Shown: one piece after another, positions 22,735 through 29,799 of the stretch
Layout: each line of letters opens with the position of its first letter
How positions within the stretch are numbered: position 1 is the first letter of the stretch
Position numbers and translations under genes: made by a program
Notes under the pieces: model-generated
What the model saw: the letters and a program-made list of their open reading frames with translations, nothing else
The model's database searches: none
What the model was told of the DNA's origin: nothing
Source of the DNA: Lentisphaerota bacterium
GTDB taxonomy: Bacteria; Verrucomicrobiota; Lentisphaeria; Victivallales; Victivallaceae
NCBI GenBank assembly: GCA_015061745.1
Contig: SUWB01000026.1
Location: forward strand, 1-44,827
Length of the DNA: 44,827 nt
Reading direction: 5' to 3'

Positions 22735-25113
22735 ATGAGTTTGAAGCGTATTCTGTCAGCAGCACTGCTTCTTGCAGGGCTGACCGCTTTTTGTGCTGAT
22801 GCCCCTAAAGCAGGAGGTACGGCACTTGCAGATGAGATTTCTGCCGTCTTAAAAGGGAAAAAGGTTGCCGCCGGTGCTGCTGTTAAGGAGTTAAAGGCTC
22901 TGAGCAGCAAAAACGGTCAGGCCGCTGCCTTGCTGGGACTCTGTTACAAAGATGGTTACGGAACAGCTGTTTCTCTGCCTGCTGCCCGCAATTATTTTCT
23001 CACTTCTGCCAAACAGGGGAATGCAATCGGCCAGTTCTGGGCGGGATTCTTTCTGCTCCGGGGAATCGGCGGTGCCGCTGATGTGCCCAAGGGGGTGGAT
23101 TTGCTCGAAAGCTCTGCTGTGCAGGGAATTTCCAATGCTATGGTCCTTCTTGCGCACGTTTACCTCGAAGGCTACACTAAAAACGGTCGTGTCGTAATCC
23201 GTGAGGATCATCCTCTGGCTGTCCGTTATTTGCGGCGTGCCGCCGCTGGCGGCAACAAAGAGGCTGCTATGGTGATGGGTGACTGGTTCTTTAAGGGCGG
23301 AATGCTTAAAAATGATCCCGCTCAGGCCAGAGAATGGTATGTCCTTGCCGGACATCGTTACAGTGATGCTGCTGTTGCTGAGGTCGATTACGAAGCCGGT
23401 CAGGATGAGAATGTTAAAAAACAAGCCTGGGAAAAACTGGCTGCTCTGGCCAATGCCGGTAATGCCCGTGCTCAGGTTTACGTCGCCGGAGTCGCTCTTA
23501 AAAAAGGTGACGTTTCCCGTGCCGCTGCATTGGCTGAAAGTGCCGCAAAGCACTCCTATCCTCCTGCTCTGACACTCAAAGCTCTTATTGCCAAGCAGAA
23601 AGGTCAGAAAAACTGGCTCGATCTTATGCTTAAGGCCGCCGCAGCCGGCGATCCTGAAGCTCTCGCACTGGCCGGTGCCCAGCTTGCTGCCGGCAGGGGC
23701 AGTATTTCCGCAAAAGGTGTGGAAATGCTTGAAAGAGCTGCCCGTCGGGGCGTGCCTGCCGGTCTTGTGAAAATGGGACGTATCTATCTGCAGGGACGTC
23801 TTGTTCCCAGAGATGAATTTCAAGCTTTTGATCTTTTCAAAAAAGCTGCTGCCAAAGGTAATGTGGAAAGCAAATATTTCCTCTCGCTCTGTTATCGTGA
23901 CGGTCTGGGATGCCGTGCCAATCACGCTCAGGCTGCTCAGTTGGCTTTTGAAGCGGCCGAAGCCGGAGACAGTTATGCCCAGACCCTTTACGCAACCTAT
24001 CTGCGTGACGGAATCGGTGTCTCCCGGGATTCAAATCGTGCTGTGCAGTACCTGCAAAAGGCAGTTATGCAGGGAAATGTTCACGCCCAGGGACTTCTTT
24101 CTGATTTGATCAGCAAGGCAAACGATATTGCCGCTGTTCCTATGGGAGACGGTTTGCAGCTGGTGCAAAAGGCCGCTCTCAGCGGTGATGCCATTTCTGC
24201 TTATTCTCTCGGCCGTATTTATACTGAAGGTGTCAAAGTCAAACGTGATTATGCCCAGGGACGCAAAAATTATGAACTGGCTGTTGCCCGTAAGCATCCT
24301 GAGGCTTTCGCCGCTCTGGCTGAGTATTATCTCAACGGCTGGGGGGTGTCCAAAAATTATAAAAAAGCCATTGAACTTGTGAACCAGGGCAAGAAATTCC
24401 GCAGCGGCAGAGCTTATGTGATTTCTGCTTTGTGCAAGCTCAACGGCTATGGTGTCAAAAAAGATATTCCCGGTGCTCTGCGCGATTTCCGGCAGGGAGC
24501 TGCGTTGCGGGATGCTGCTGCTGAGCTCTGGTTGGGAATTTGCCACGTCAAAGGAATCGGCGTTGCAGTCAATGAAGCGACTGCTTACGCTCATTTCCGC
24601 CGCGCTGCTGCCTTGGGCAACAACTCCGGTATGCTGATGCTGGCTCTCTGCTACCGTGACGGAATCGGCGTCAAGAAAAATCTTGCCGCCAGCCAAACTT
24701 ATCTCAAGCGTGCCGCCGAAGCCGGTAATGCAGACGCTCTTTATGAATTGGGTCTCGTTTACGCCAACGGTGTTCACGGTCCCAAAGATATGGCAAAGGC
24801 GATCAAATGTTACCGGGCCGCAGCTGAAAAAGGCAACGCCTATGGCATCTATGAGCTGGCCTGCTGCTACGAAAATGGCCGGGGCGTTGAAAAAGATGTA
24901 AGCAAAGCAGCCGCTCTTTACAGAATTTCTGCAACTGCCGGAAACCGCTATGCTCAATTTATGCTTGCCCGCTGCTATGAGGGAGGCATCGGTGTTCCTC
25001 AGGACAAGTATGAAGCTGTGCGCTGGTACAAAAAGGCTGCCGCAGGCGGTTTCAAGTATGCTGCACGGCGTGCCGCTGAATTACAGAAAAAATTGGATAC
25101 AATGACTCTTTGA
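22735..25113 (+). CDS. exported Sel1-like repeat (SLR) protein
   Basis: A 792-residue protein with a Sec signal (hydrophobic core about 5-19, probable cleavage near the Ala at 20-22). The rest is built almost wholly of Sel1-like repeats of about 36 residues. Units follow the pattern A-x-x-x-L-G-x-x-Y-x-x-G-x-G-V-x-x-D-x-x-x-A-x-x-(Y/W)-x-x-x-A-A-x-x-G, for example LALCYRDGIGVKKN and LARCYEGGIGVPQDKYEA. I estimate close to 20 repeats. SLR proteins are alpha-solenoid adaptors for protein complexes, at the cell surface or periplasm when exported. A good promoter and GAGGT ribosome site precede it. No partner is identifiable, and the small downstream gene has its own promoter. Confidence 0.88.
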   Translation: MSLKRILSAALLLAGLTAFCADAPKAGGTALADEISAVLKGKKVAAGAAVKELKALSSKNGQAAALLGLCYKDGYGTAVSLPAARNYFLTSAKQGNAIGQFWAGFFLLRGIGGAADVPKGVDLLESSAVQGISNAMVLLAHVYLEGYTKNGRVVIREDHPLAVRYLRRAAAGGNKEAAMVMGDWFFKGGMLKNDPAQAREWYVLAGHRYSDAAVAEVDYEAGQDENVKKQAWEKLAALANAGNARAQVYVAGVALKKGDVSRAAALAESAAKHSYPPALTLKALIAKQKGQKNWLDLMLKAAAAGDPEALALAGAQLAAGRGSISAKGVEMLERAARRGVPAGLVKMGRIYLQGRLVPRDEFQAFDLFKKAAAKGNVESKYFLSLCYRDGLGCRANHAQAAQLAFEAAEAGDSYAQTLYATYLRDGIGVSRDSNRAVQYLQKAVMQGNVHAQGLLSDLISKANDIAAVPMGDGLQLVQKAALSGDAISAYSLGRIYTEGVKVKRDYAQGRKNYELAVARKHPEAFAALAEYYLNGWGVSKNYKKAIELVNQGKKFRSGRAYVISALCKLNGYGVKKDIPGALRDFRQGAALRDAAAELWLGICHVKGIGVAVNEATAYAHFRRAAALGNNSGMLMLALCYRDGIGVKKNLAASQTYLKRAAEAGNADALYELGLVYANGVHGPKDMAKAIKCYRAAAEKGNAYGIYELACCYENGRGVEKDVSKAAALYRISATAGNRYAQFMLARCYEGGIGVPQDKYEAVRWYKKAAAGGFKYAARRAAELQKKLDTMTL

Positions 25114-25138
25114 ATCGATAAATAACCTATAATAATAT
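25110..25138 (+). promoter_or_regulatory. candidate promoter of the small gene at 25160
   Basis: TTGAAT (25110-25115, overlapping the Sel1-gene stop), 17-base spacer, TAATAT (25133-25138). A perfect TATAAT at 25128-25133 lies too close to this -35 (12 bases) but could act with another. Confidence 0.4.
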
Positions 25139-25159
25139 CATAAACGAAAGGAAAGTATT

Positions 25160-25399
25160 ATGTGCCAGAAAGAAATTTTTGCTGATGGAATTGGTCAGAT
25201 CCATTTTGCCGGAGCAATGGTCCGTTTTGATTTTGTTACCCTTCAGCCCGGTGAAGAAGGTGCTGCTCCCGTGCCCCAGAGCAATCTGCGTGTCATTATG
25301 CCCCCCCAGGGTTTCCTGAGTGCTTATAACTCTATGCAGCAGCTTATTAACAAACTGCTGGAAGCCGGTGTGCTTCAGAAGACTGAACCTGCCAAGTAA
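25160..25399 (+). CDS. small conserved-looking protein, DUF3467-like
   Basis: A 79-residue cytoplasmic protein without signal or membrane segment. The layout is a beta stretch (IGQIHFAGAMVRFDFVTLQPG), a short loop, another strand (NLRVIMPPQGF) and a C-terminal helix (AYNSMQQLINKLLEAGVL). It recalls the DUF3467 family, where DF-x(4)-P is followed by RxIxxP and a helix, but I cannot confirm this by eye. GAAAGGAAAG is an excellent ribosome site and the codon use matches neighbours, so it is a real gene. The function is unknown. Confidence 0.7.
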   Translation: MCQKEIFADGIGQIHFAGAMVRFDFVTLQPGEEGAAPVPQSNLRVIMPPQGFLSAYNSMQQLINKLLEAGVLQKTEPAK

Positions 25400-25427
25400 T
25401 TCTTCTGTCAGCGGAGAATAATGTTTC

Positions 25428-25456
25428 CCGTCCCGGGGATTTTTGAACCGGGACGG
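25428..25456. repeat. stable hairpin without T-tract
   Basis: CCGTCCCGG (25428-25436) / CCGGGACGG (25448-25456), a perfect 9-bp stem with an 11-base loop. It is followed by AAAACAAAAG, not by T, so it is not a classical terminator on either strand. It may stabilise the 3' end of the small gene's mRNA. Confidence 0.5.
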
Positions 25457-25484
25457 AAAACAAAAGCAGCCTGAGGAATTTCTG

Positions 25485-25534
25485 GAGCCTCAAGCACAGC
25501 GGCCGGAAAACGGCAATTGTCCTTGAGTTTTCAG
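25485..25534 (+). promoter_or_regulatory. structured leader before the TolC-like gene
   Basis: CTCAAG and CTTGAG flank an inner GCCG-GAAAA-CGGC hairpin, and TTTT follows the second arm. This is a possible nested stem or weak attenuator about 60 bases before the ATG at 25591. I see no convincing -35/-10 pair in this gap. Confidence 0.25.
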
Positions 25535-25590
25535 AATAAACAATTGTGAACATTAAAACAAAAAGAACATTCAACATAGGGATTGAAAGT

Positions 25591-27252
25591 ATGAAGAAAA
25601 TCAATCAATTTGTCGTCGGCGCGGCAGTCCTGGCAGTCGCTTTCGTCATTTCCGGATGTCAGAATATGGAAGATTACCGGAAAGAACGTGCCGAATATGC
25701 CATCAAACATTTTGAAGGTGCCAAATATCGTGAATTGGTGGAAGGTAAGAAACTTACCCTCAGCGAATGTATCAATCTGGCCAAAGAGCACAACCTGAAC
25801 CTTCAGGTCAGCAAATTGGAAGAAAAGGTCGCCAAAGAGCTGCGTACCGCTGAAATGCTGGGTATGCTTCCTGAACTCAACATCAACGATACTGCCACCT
25901 GGCGCAGCAACAGACCTGCTTCATCAAGCGAAAAGGTGGGTGAGGGCGGTTTGACCTACGGTTATTCTCAGAGTCAGGATCGTAATGTCAATTACTTTAA
26001 CATCGACCTTGCTTTGAGTGTTCTTGACTTCGGTTTGGCATTCTTTAACACCCAGCAGGCTCAGGATCGGGTCTATATGCGTGAACAGCGTACTGAACGC
26101 GCCGCTCAGAACCTGACCCTTGATGTTGTCCGTGCTTACTTTTCTGTTGCTGCCGCTCAGAAAGCCATCCGGATCACCACCGGACTTCTGGAAGAATGCA
26201 AGAACCGTTATGAGTTGATTCAGAAACTGGGCAAGACCGGTCAGATTGATCCTTTCCGTGCTTTTGATGAAACCCGCCGTTTCATTGATATGGAAAAACG
26301 CCTTACCAACTACGTCCGCAGCTATGAAAACAGCTGTGTTGAACTGCGCTCTCTGCTGGGTATGGCTCCTTCCGGTAAAATCGTTGTCGAAGACGCCTAT
26401 CTGAACCGTCTGCCTGATTACGAACTGCCTGATATCGAACTTATGGAACAGATTGCCCTTTTCAAGCGTCCTGAACTTTATGAAATCGACATCCAGCGTC
26501 ATATCAACATCCTGGAAGTCCGTAAAGAGATTGTTATGATGTTCCCCAACGTCCGTATCTTCTACGACTTTACCAACTCCAGCAACTCCTTCCTCTACAA
26601 TATGAACTGGTGGGAACTCGGTATCCGTGCCGCTTACAACTTGCTGAAGATCCCCGTGCACGTTTCCAGAGCTCTTGCTATGAACGAGCAGGTCAAGGCT
26701 GAAGAAAAACGCGGTTTCGCTCAGGCTATCGCCGTTATGGCTCAGGTCCGTATCGCTCACGCCAACCTGATCGCTACCAAGCAGCGGTATGATATCGACA
26801 CCAAGACCTACAATGCCTTCTCTGCCAATTTGGCTCAGGCCCGCCGCACTGTCCGTGCCGGAGAACTTTCAAAACTCCAGTTGGATCACATCCGTCTGGC
26901 TACTGCTGAAACCGAAATCGAACGCCTGATGTCTATGGGCAACTACTATGTGTCCTACTACCGTATGCTCAACGCTATCGGTATCAAATCCATCAGTGCC
27001 AAGAGCATTGCCGCCATCCGCAGCGAGCTTGAAGCTGCCAAGCGTCGTGCCGGTAAGGAACTGGAACTCGCCCGCCGTGAATACAATGCCCGTATGGCTG
27101 CTGCCGGTGCCAAATCCAATTCCGACGATGTTATGGCCATTGAGAGCAAGGTTGTCAACCAGCCCCTTACCAACTTCGGCAGTGTCGACTTCCTCTCAGT
27201 GTACGACTCCACTCCCGCCAAGGCTGCCAATGCCGGAAAAGGCGGAAAGTAA
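25591..27252 (+). CDS. TolC-like outer-membrane efflux lipoprotein
   Basis: An outer-membrane factor (OMF) channel protein of 553 residues. The signal ends in the lipobox ISGC with the lipidated Cys at residue 23, as in OprM/CusC-type OMFs. The mature part has the expected long alternating coiled helices (for example SECINLAKEHNLNLQVSKLEEKVAKEL and an internal structural repeat near 190-260 and 400-470). A Lys/Ala-rich tail follows. I chose ATG 25591 because AGGG (25578-25581) lies 9 bases ahead and the signal peptide then begins MKK; the in-frame GTG at 25546 lacks both. No periplasmic adaptor or RND/ABC pump is adjacent, so it is an orphan OMF that may serve several exporters, possibly the ABC system at 8740-12958 (speculative). 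Confidence 0.85.
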   Translation: MKKINQFVVGAAVLAVAFVISGCQNMEDYRKERAEYAIKHFEGAKYRELVEGKKLTLSECINLAKEHNLNLQVSKLEEKVAKELRTAEMLGMLPELNINDTATWRSNRPASSSEKVGEGGLTYGYSQSQDRNVNYFNIDLALSVLDFGLAFFNTQQAQDRVYMREQRTERAAQNLTLDVVRAYFSVAAAQKAIRITTGLLEECKNRYELIQKLGKTGQIDPFRAFDETRRFIDMEKRLTNYVRSYENSCVELRSLLGMAPSGKIVVEDAYLNRLPDYELPDIELMEQIALFKRPELYEIDIQRHINILEVRKEIVMMFPNVRIFYDFTNSSNSFLYNMNWWELGIRAAYNLLKIPVHVSRALAMNEQVKAEEKRGFAQAIAVMAQVRIAHANLIATKQRYDIDTKTYNAFSANLAQARRTVRAGELSKLQLDHIRLATAETEIERLMSMGNYYVSYYRMLNAIGIKSISAKSIAAIRSELEAAKRRAGKELELARREYNARMAAAGAKSNSDDVMAIESKVVNQPLTNFGSVDFLSVYDSTPAKAANAGKGGK

Positions 27253-27332
27253 GTTCCGCACAAGTTGCTCTTGCAGCCCTGCAGGGATAGGGTTCCTGGC
27301 AGAACTCTTGCCTGAGCAAAGCAGAATATTCC

Positions 27333-27362
27333 GGGCGATCTTGAAACAGGTCGCCCTTTTTT
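27333..27362 (+). terminator. terminator after the TolC-like gene
   Basis: GGGCGATC (27333-27340) / GGTCGCCC (27349-27356), 8 pairs including one G-T, loop TTGAAACA, then six Ts. Confidence 0.8.
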
Positions 27363-27417
27363 CTTGAAAACGACAGTTTTCTTGTTTTTAACGTTTTACA
27401 GAAAGGATCATTCCAAG

Positions 27418-27735
27418 ATGAGTAAATGTCCCTATTGTCATATTGAAGTCAGCGAATCTGCCATTGAAATCGAGGACGGCTGCTGCCCTGAATGCGGTGC
27501 TATGATCAGTGCCCCTGATTTAGGAATGGGCGATGATGAGTTGGAAGATGAAGATGAATTCGATTACGGTGATGATCAGGAGGATATCTTTGCTGACCTT
27601 GATGAAGATGATGAGTTCCAGCATACCAGCGAATTTGACGACGACGAATTTGATGATTTAGACGCAGAATTTGACGATGACGATTTTGACGACGAAGAAT
27701 TTGACGACGATGAGGATTACAGAAAAAATGTTTGA
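27418..27735 (+). CDS. small zinc-ribbon protein with acidic tail, unknown function
   Basis: A 105-residue protein. Residues 1-35 hold CPYC and CPEC pairs, a zinc-ribbon fold. Residues about 36-100 are almost entirely Asp/Glu/Phe, with repeated DDEFDD blocks. The start is the ATG after AAAGGATC; an in-frame TTG at 27364 lies in the terminator tail and is not credible. Its last 8 bases overlap the queD start, so the two are coupled. Acidic tails of this kind mimic nucleic acid or bind basic proteins, and zinc-ribbon/acidic proteins are often rRNA- or RNA-polymerase-associated. Here no role can be assigned. Confidence 0.7.
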   Translation: MSKCPYCHIEVSESAIEIEDGCCPECGAMISAPDLGMGDDELEDEDEFDYGDDQEDIFADLDEDDEFQHTSEFDDDEFDDLDAEFDDDDFDDEEFDDDEDYRKNV

Positions 27736-28099
27736 TATTGAGATCCGCCGCACATTTTCTGCCGCACACCAGCTCAAGGGATACGACGGAGATTGTAAAA
27801 ATCTTCACGGTCACAACTATAATGTGATCGCAGTTGTCCGTACCAATGTACTTAATGATATCGGTATTGCTCTTGACTTCAAAAAGCTGAAAGCAGCTCT
27901 TGATGAGATCCTTGACGGTTACGACCATAAAAATCTTTCTGAGTTGCCCGAATACAGTGAAGTCAATCCCACAAGCGAAGTGATGTCCCGGAACATCTAT
28001 CGCCGTTTGAGTTCTATGCTCAATGACGGCACGATCAAAGTGTACAGTATCCGCATTGAGGAGTCTGCCGGATCTGCCTGCACTTACTTTGAGGAGTGA
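27728..28099 (+). CDS. queD: QueD, 6-carboxy-5,6,7,8-tetrahydropterin synthase
   Basis: Second enzyme of queuosine/7-deazaguanine synthesis; converts dihydroneopterin triphosphate to 6-carboxytetrahydropterin. From ATG 27728 the protein has 123 residues. The zinc ligands His14, His27 and His29 are in place (SAAHQL, NLHGHNY), with Cys23 as catalytic thiol and a C-terminal EE motif in RIEESAGSACTYFEE. Longer in-frame starts fall inside the acidic gene and lack family sequence. It heads queD-queE-queC; folE is not in the window. Confidence 0.93.
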   Translation: MFDIEIRRTFSAAHQLKGYDGDCKNLHGHNYNVIAVVRTNVLNDIGIALDFKKLKAALDEILDGYDHKNLSELPEYSEVNPTSEVMSRNIYRRLSSMLNDGTIKVYSIRIEESAGSACTYFEE

Positions 28100-28108
28100 T
28101 TCCCCAAA

Positions 28109-28750
28109 GTGCGTGTTTGTGAAACTTTTGCAAGTCTTCAGGGAGAATCCACCCACGCCGGAAGAAAGTGTTTCTTTATCCGGCTCAGCGGGTGCAATTT
28201 GAACTGCTCCTATTGCGACACCCTTTACGGCCGCTCTTTTGAGGCGGGGTGTGAACGCTCTGTGGATTCTCTTGTTCGGGAAGCTCTTTCAAGCGGACTT
28301 AAACTGGTGGAAATCACCGGGGGCGAACCCTTGTGTACGCCTGAAGCTCCGGAGTTGTGTCAGGCACTTCTGGACAAAGGTTTTGAAGTGCTCCTTGAGA
28401 CCAACGGCTCCCTTTCCCTCAGTGCTGTTCCGGCAGCTGTCCGTAAAATCGTTGACTGTAAACTTCCCGGATCCGGTATGGCAGAGCATAATCTGTACGA
28501 AAATTATCCTTTGCTCCAACAGCACGACGAGGTGAAGTTCGTCATTTCCGACCGCAGAGACTTTGATTTTGCCTGCAATGTTATTGAGAAATATTCTCTT
28601 GATTCTTTGACACCCAACCTTATTGCCAGTCCCGTCTGGGGCAAGGTCAGTTTTGAAGAACTGAGCTCCTGGGTCTTGGAATCCCCTGTTCCTCTGCGTA
28701 TGCAGCTTCAGATGCACAAGATCATCTGGGGCGACCGCCGGGGGGTTTGA
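28109..28750 (+). CDS. queE: QueE, 7-carboxy-7-deazaguanine synthase
   Basis: Radical SAM enzyme making 7-carboxy-7-deazaguanine from the QueD product. The 213 residues start at a GTG with GAGGAG (28090-28095) upstream. The cluster motif is the common CxxxCxxC, Cys29, Cys33 and Cys36 ([12 protein letters not shown]). Family sequences [32 protein letters not shown] and the C-terminal LQMHKIIWG are all present. It is 9 bases after queD, and queC follows after 17 bases with an AAGGAG site. Confidence 0.93.
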   Translation: MRVCETFASLQGESTHAGRKCFFIRLSGCNLNCSYCDTLYGRSFEAGCERSVDSLVREALSSGLKLVEITGGEPLCTPEAPELCQALLDKGFEVLLETNGSLSLSAVPAAVRKIVDCKLPGSGMAEHNLYENYPLLQQHDEVKFVISDRRDFDFACNVIEKYSLDSLTPNLIASPVWGKVSFEELSSWVLESPVPLRMQLQMHKIIWGDRRGV

Positions 28751-28767
28751 AAACAAGGAGTTTCTTT

Positions 28768-29445
28768 ATGGAAAAAGCGATCGTACTCTTATCCGGCGGA
28801 TTGGATTCCGCCACTTGTCTTGCTATTGCACGTTCCCGGAACTTTGAGTGCTATACTCTCTCCTTTGACTATGGTCAGCGGCATCGCTGTGAATTGGAGT
28901 GTTCTGCCAATATTGCCAAAGCTCTCGGAGCGGCCAGACACTCTGTAATGTCCATTGATCTGCGTCAGTGGGGGGGATCGGCTTTGACTGATGACTCCAT
29001 TGATGTGCCGGCGGCCCAAGGTGACAATGTTATGCCCGTGACCTATGTACCTGCCCGGAATATGATCTTTCTTTCCTTTGCCGCCGCCTGGGGCGAGATC
29101 CTCAAGGCCCGGCACATTTTCATCGGTGTCAACAGCGTTGATTACTCCGGATATCCTGATTGCCGTGCGGCCTTTATTGATTCTTTCCGCCGTACAGCCA
29201 ATCTGGGGACCTGTGCTTCAGACGAGGGCTGGGAGTGGGTTATTGAAACGCCTTTGCAGGCTATGAGCAAAGCTGAGATCATCCGTACCGGCAGTGCTTT
29301 GGGAGTGGATTATTCGATGACTGTGAGCTGCTATAACCCGGACAGTTCCGGCCGGGCCTGCGGTATCTGTGACAGCTGTGCTTTACGCAAAGCAGGCTTT
29401 GCCGCTGCGGGGGTCCCCGATCCGACTTCTTATCAGGAGCGTTGA
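28768..29445 (+). CDS. queC: QueC, 7-cyano-7-deazaguanine (preQ0) synthase
   Basis: ATP-dependent ligase converting 7-carboxy-7-deazaguanine and ammonia to preQ0. From ATG 28768 (AAGGAG at 28755-28760) it has 225 residues. It shows the PP-loop SGGLDS at residues 9-14, [16 protein letters not shown], and the C-terminal zinc cysteines in [18 protein letters not shown]. The TTG at 28747 is in frame but would sit before the ribosome site. It completes queD-E-C; folB follows after 3 bases. Confidence 0.95.
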   Translation: MEKAIVLLSGGLDSATCLAIARSRNFECYTLSFDYGQRHRCELECSANIAKALGAARHSVMSIDLRQWGGSALTDDSIDVPAAQGDNVMPVTYVPARNMIFLSFAAAWGEILKARHIFIGVNSVDYSGYPDCRAAFIDSFRRTANLGTCASDEGWEWVIETPLQAMSKAEIIRTGSALGVDYSMTVSCYNPDSSGRACGICDSCALRKAGFAAAGVPDPTSYQER

Positions 29446-29448
29446 AAA

Positions 29449-29799
29449 ATGGATAAGATCCTTATTGAAAACATTGCAGTCAATGCCATTATCGGTACTC
29501 TGCCCCACGAAAGGCTCCGTCGCCAGATGCTTGTGATCGACATTGAAATTTCTCTTGACCTTAAAGCTGCGGCTGAGAGCGATGATCTTTTCAAGAGTGT
29601 CGACTATTCTGAAATCGAAAGACGTACCGTTGAGATCGCTGAAACCTCTTCATTTCAGCTCCTTGAAGCTCTTGCGGGAGCTCTTGGAAAAATGCTTCTT
29701 TCCTATGATCTTGTTCAGCAGGCTAAAGTTTCTCTTTTCAAAGCTGCTGGAAGTGCTGCCGGAAAGGGTGTCCGTGTCATTATGGAGTTTGACAAATGA
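29449..29799 (+). CDS. folB: FolB, dihydroneopterin aldolase
   Basis: Cleaves dihydroneopterin to 6-hydroxymethyl-dihydropterin and glycolaldehyde in folate synthesis. The 116 residues match the family: an active-site Glu at 21 (GTLPHER), DYSEIERRTVEIAETSSFQLLEALA with a second Glu near 73, and a Lys near 100 (SLFKAAG, where KP is commoner). Its presence after the que genes is sensible because both pathways begin with dihydroneopterin triphosphate. Its stop overlaps the mutS start (ATGA at 29796). Confidence 0.9.
   Translation: MDKILIENIAVNAIIGTLPHERLRRQMLVIDIEISLDLKAAAESDDLFKSVDYSEIERRTVEIAETSSFQLLEALAGALGKMLLSYDLVQQAKVSLFKAAGSAAGKGVRVIMEFDK

Noticed and set aside
22891..24957. Two long antisense frames opposite the Sel1-repeat gene
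   Set aside because: Open only because of codon bias and the repetitive nature of the sense gene.
25428..25456. Rho-independent terminator
   Set aside because: Stem is strong but neither strand has a T-tract after it.
25546..25590. Upstream GTG start of the TolC-like protein
   Set aside because: No ribosome site and it would bury the lipoprotein signal behind 15 polar residues.
27253..27417. preQ1 riboswitch upstream of the que operon
   Set aside because: I could not find the C-rich loop and A-rich tail of preQ1-I or the preQ1-II fold, and the operon leader is short.
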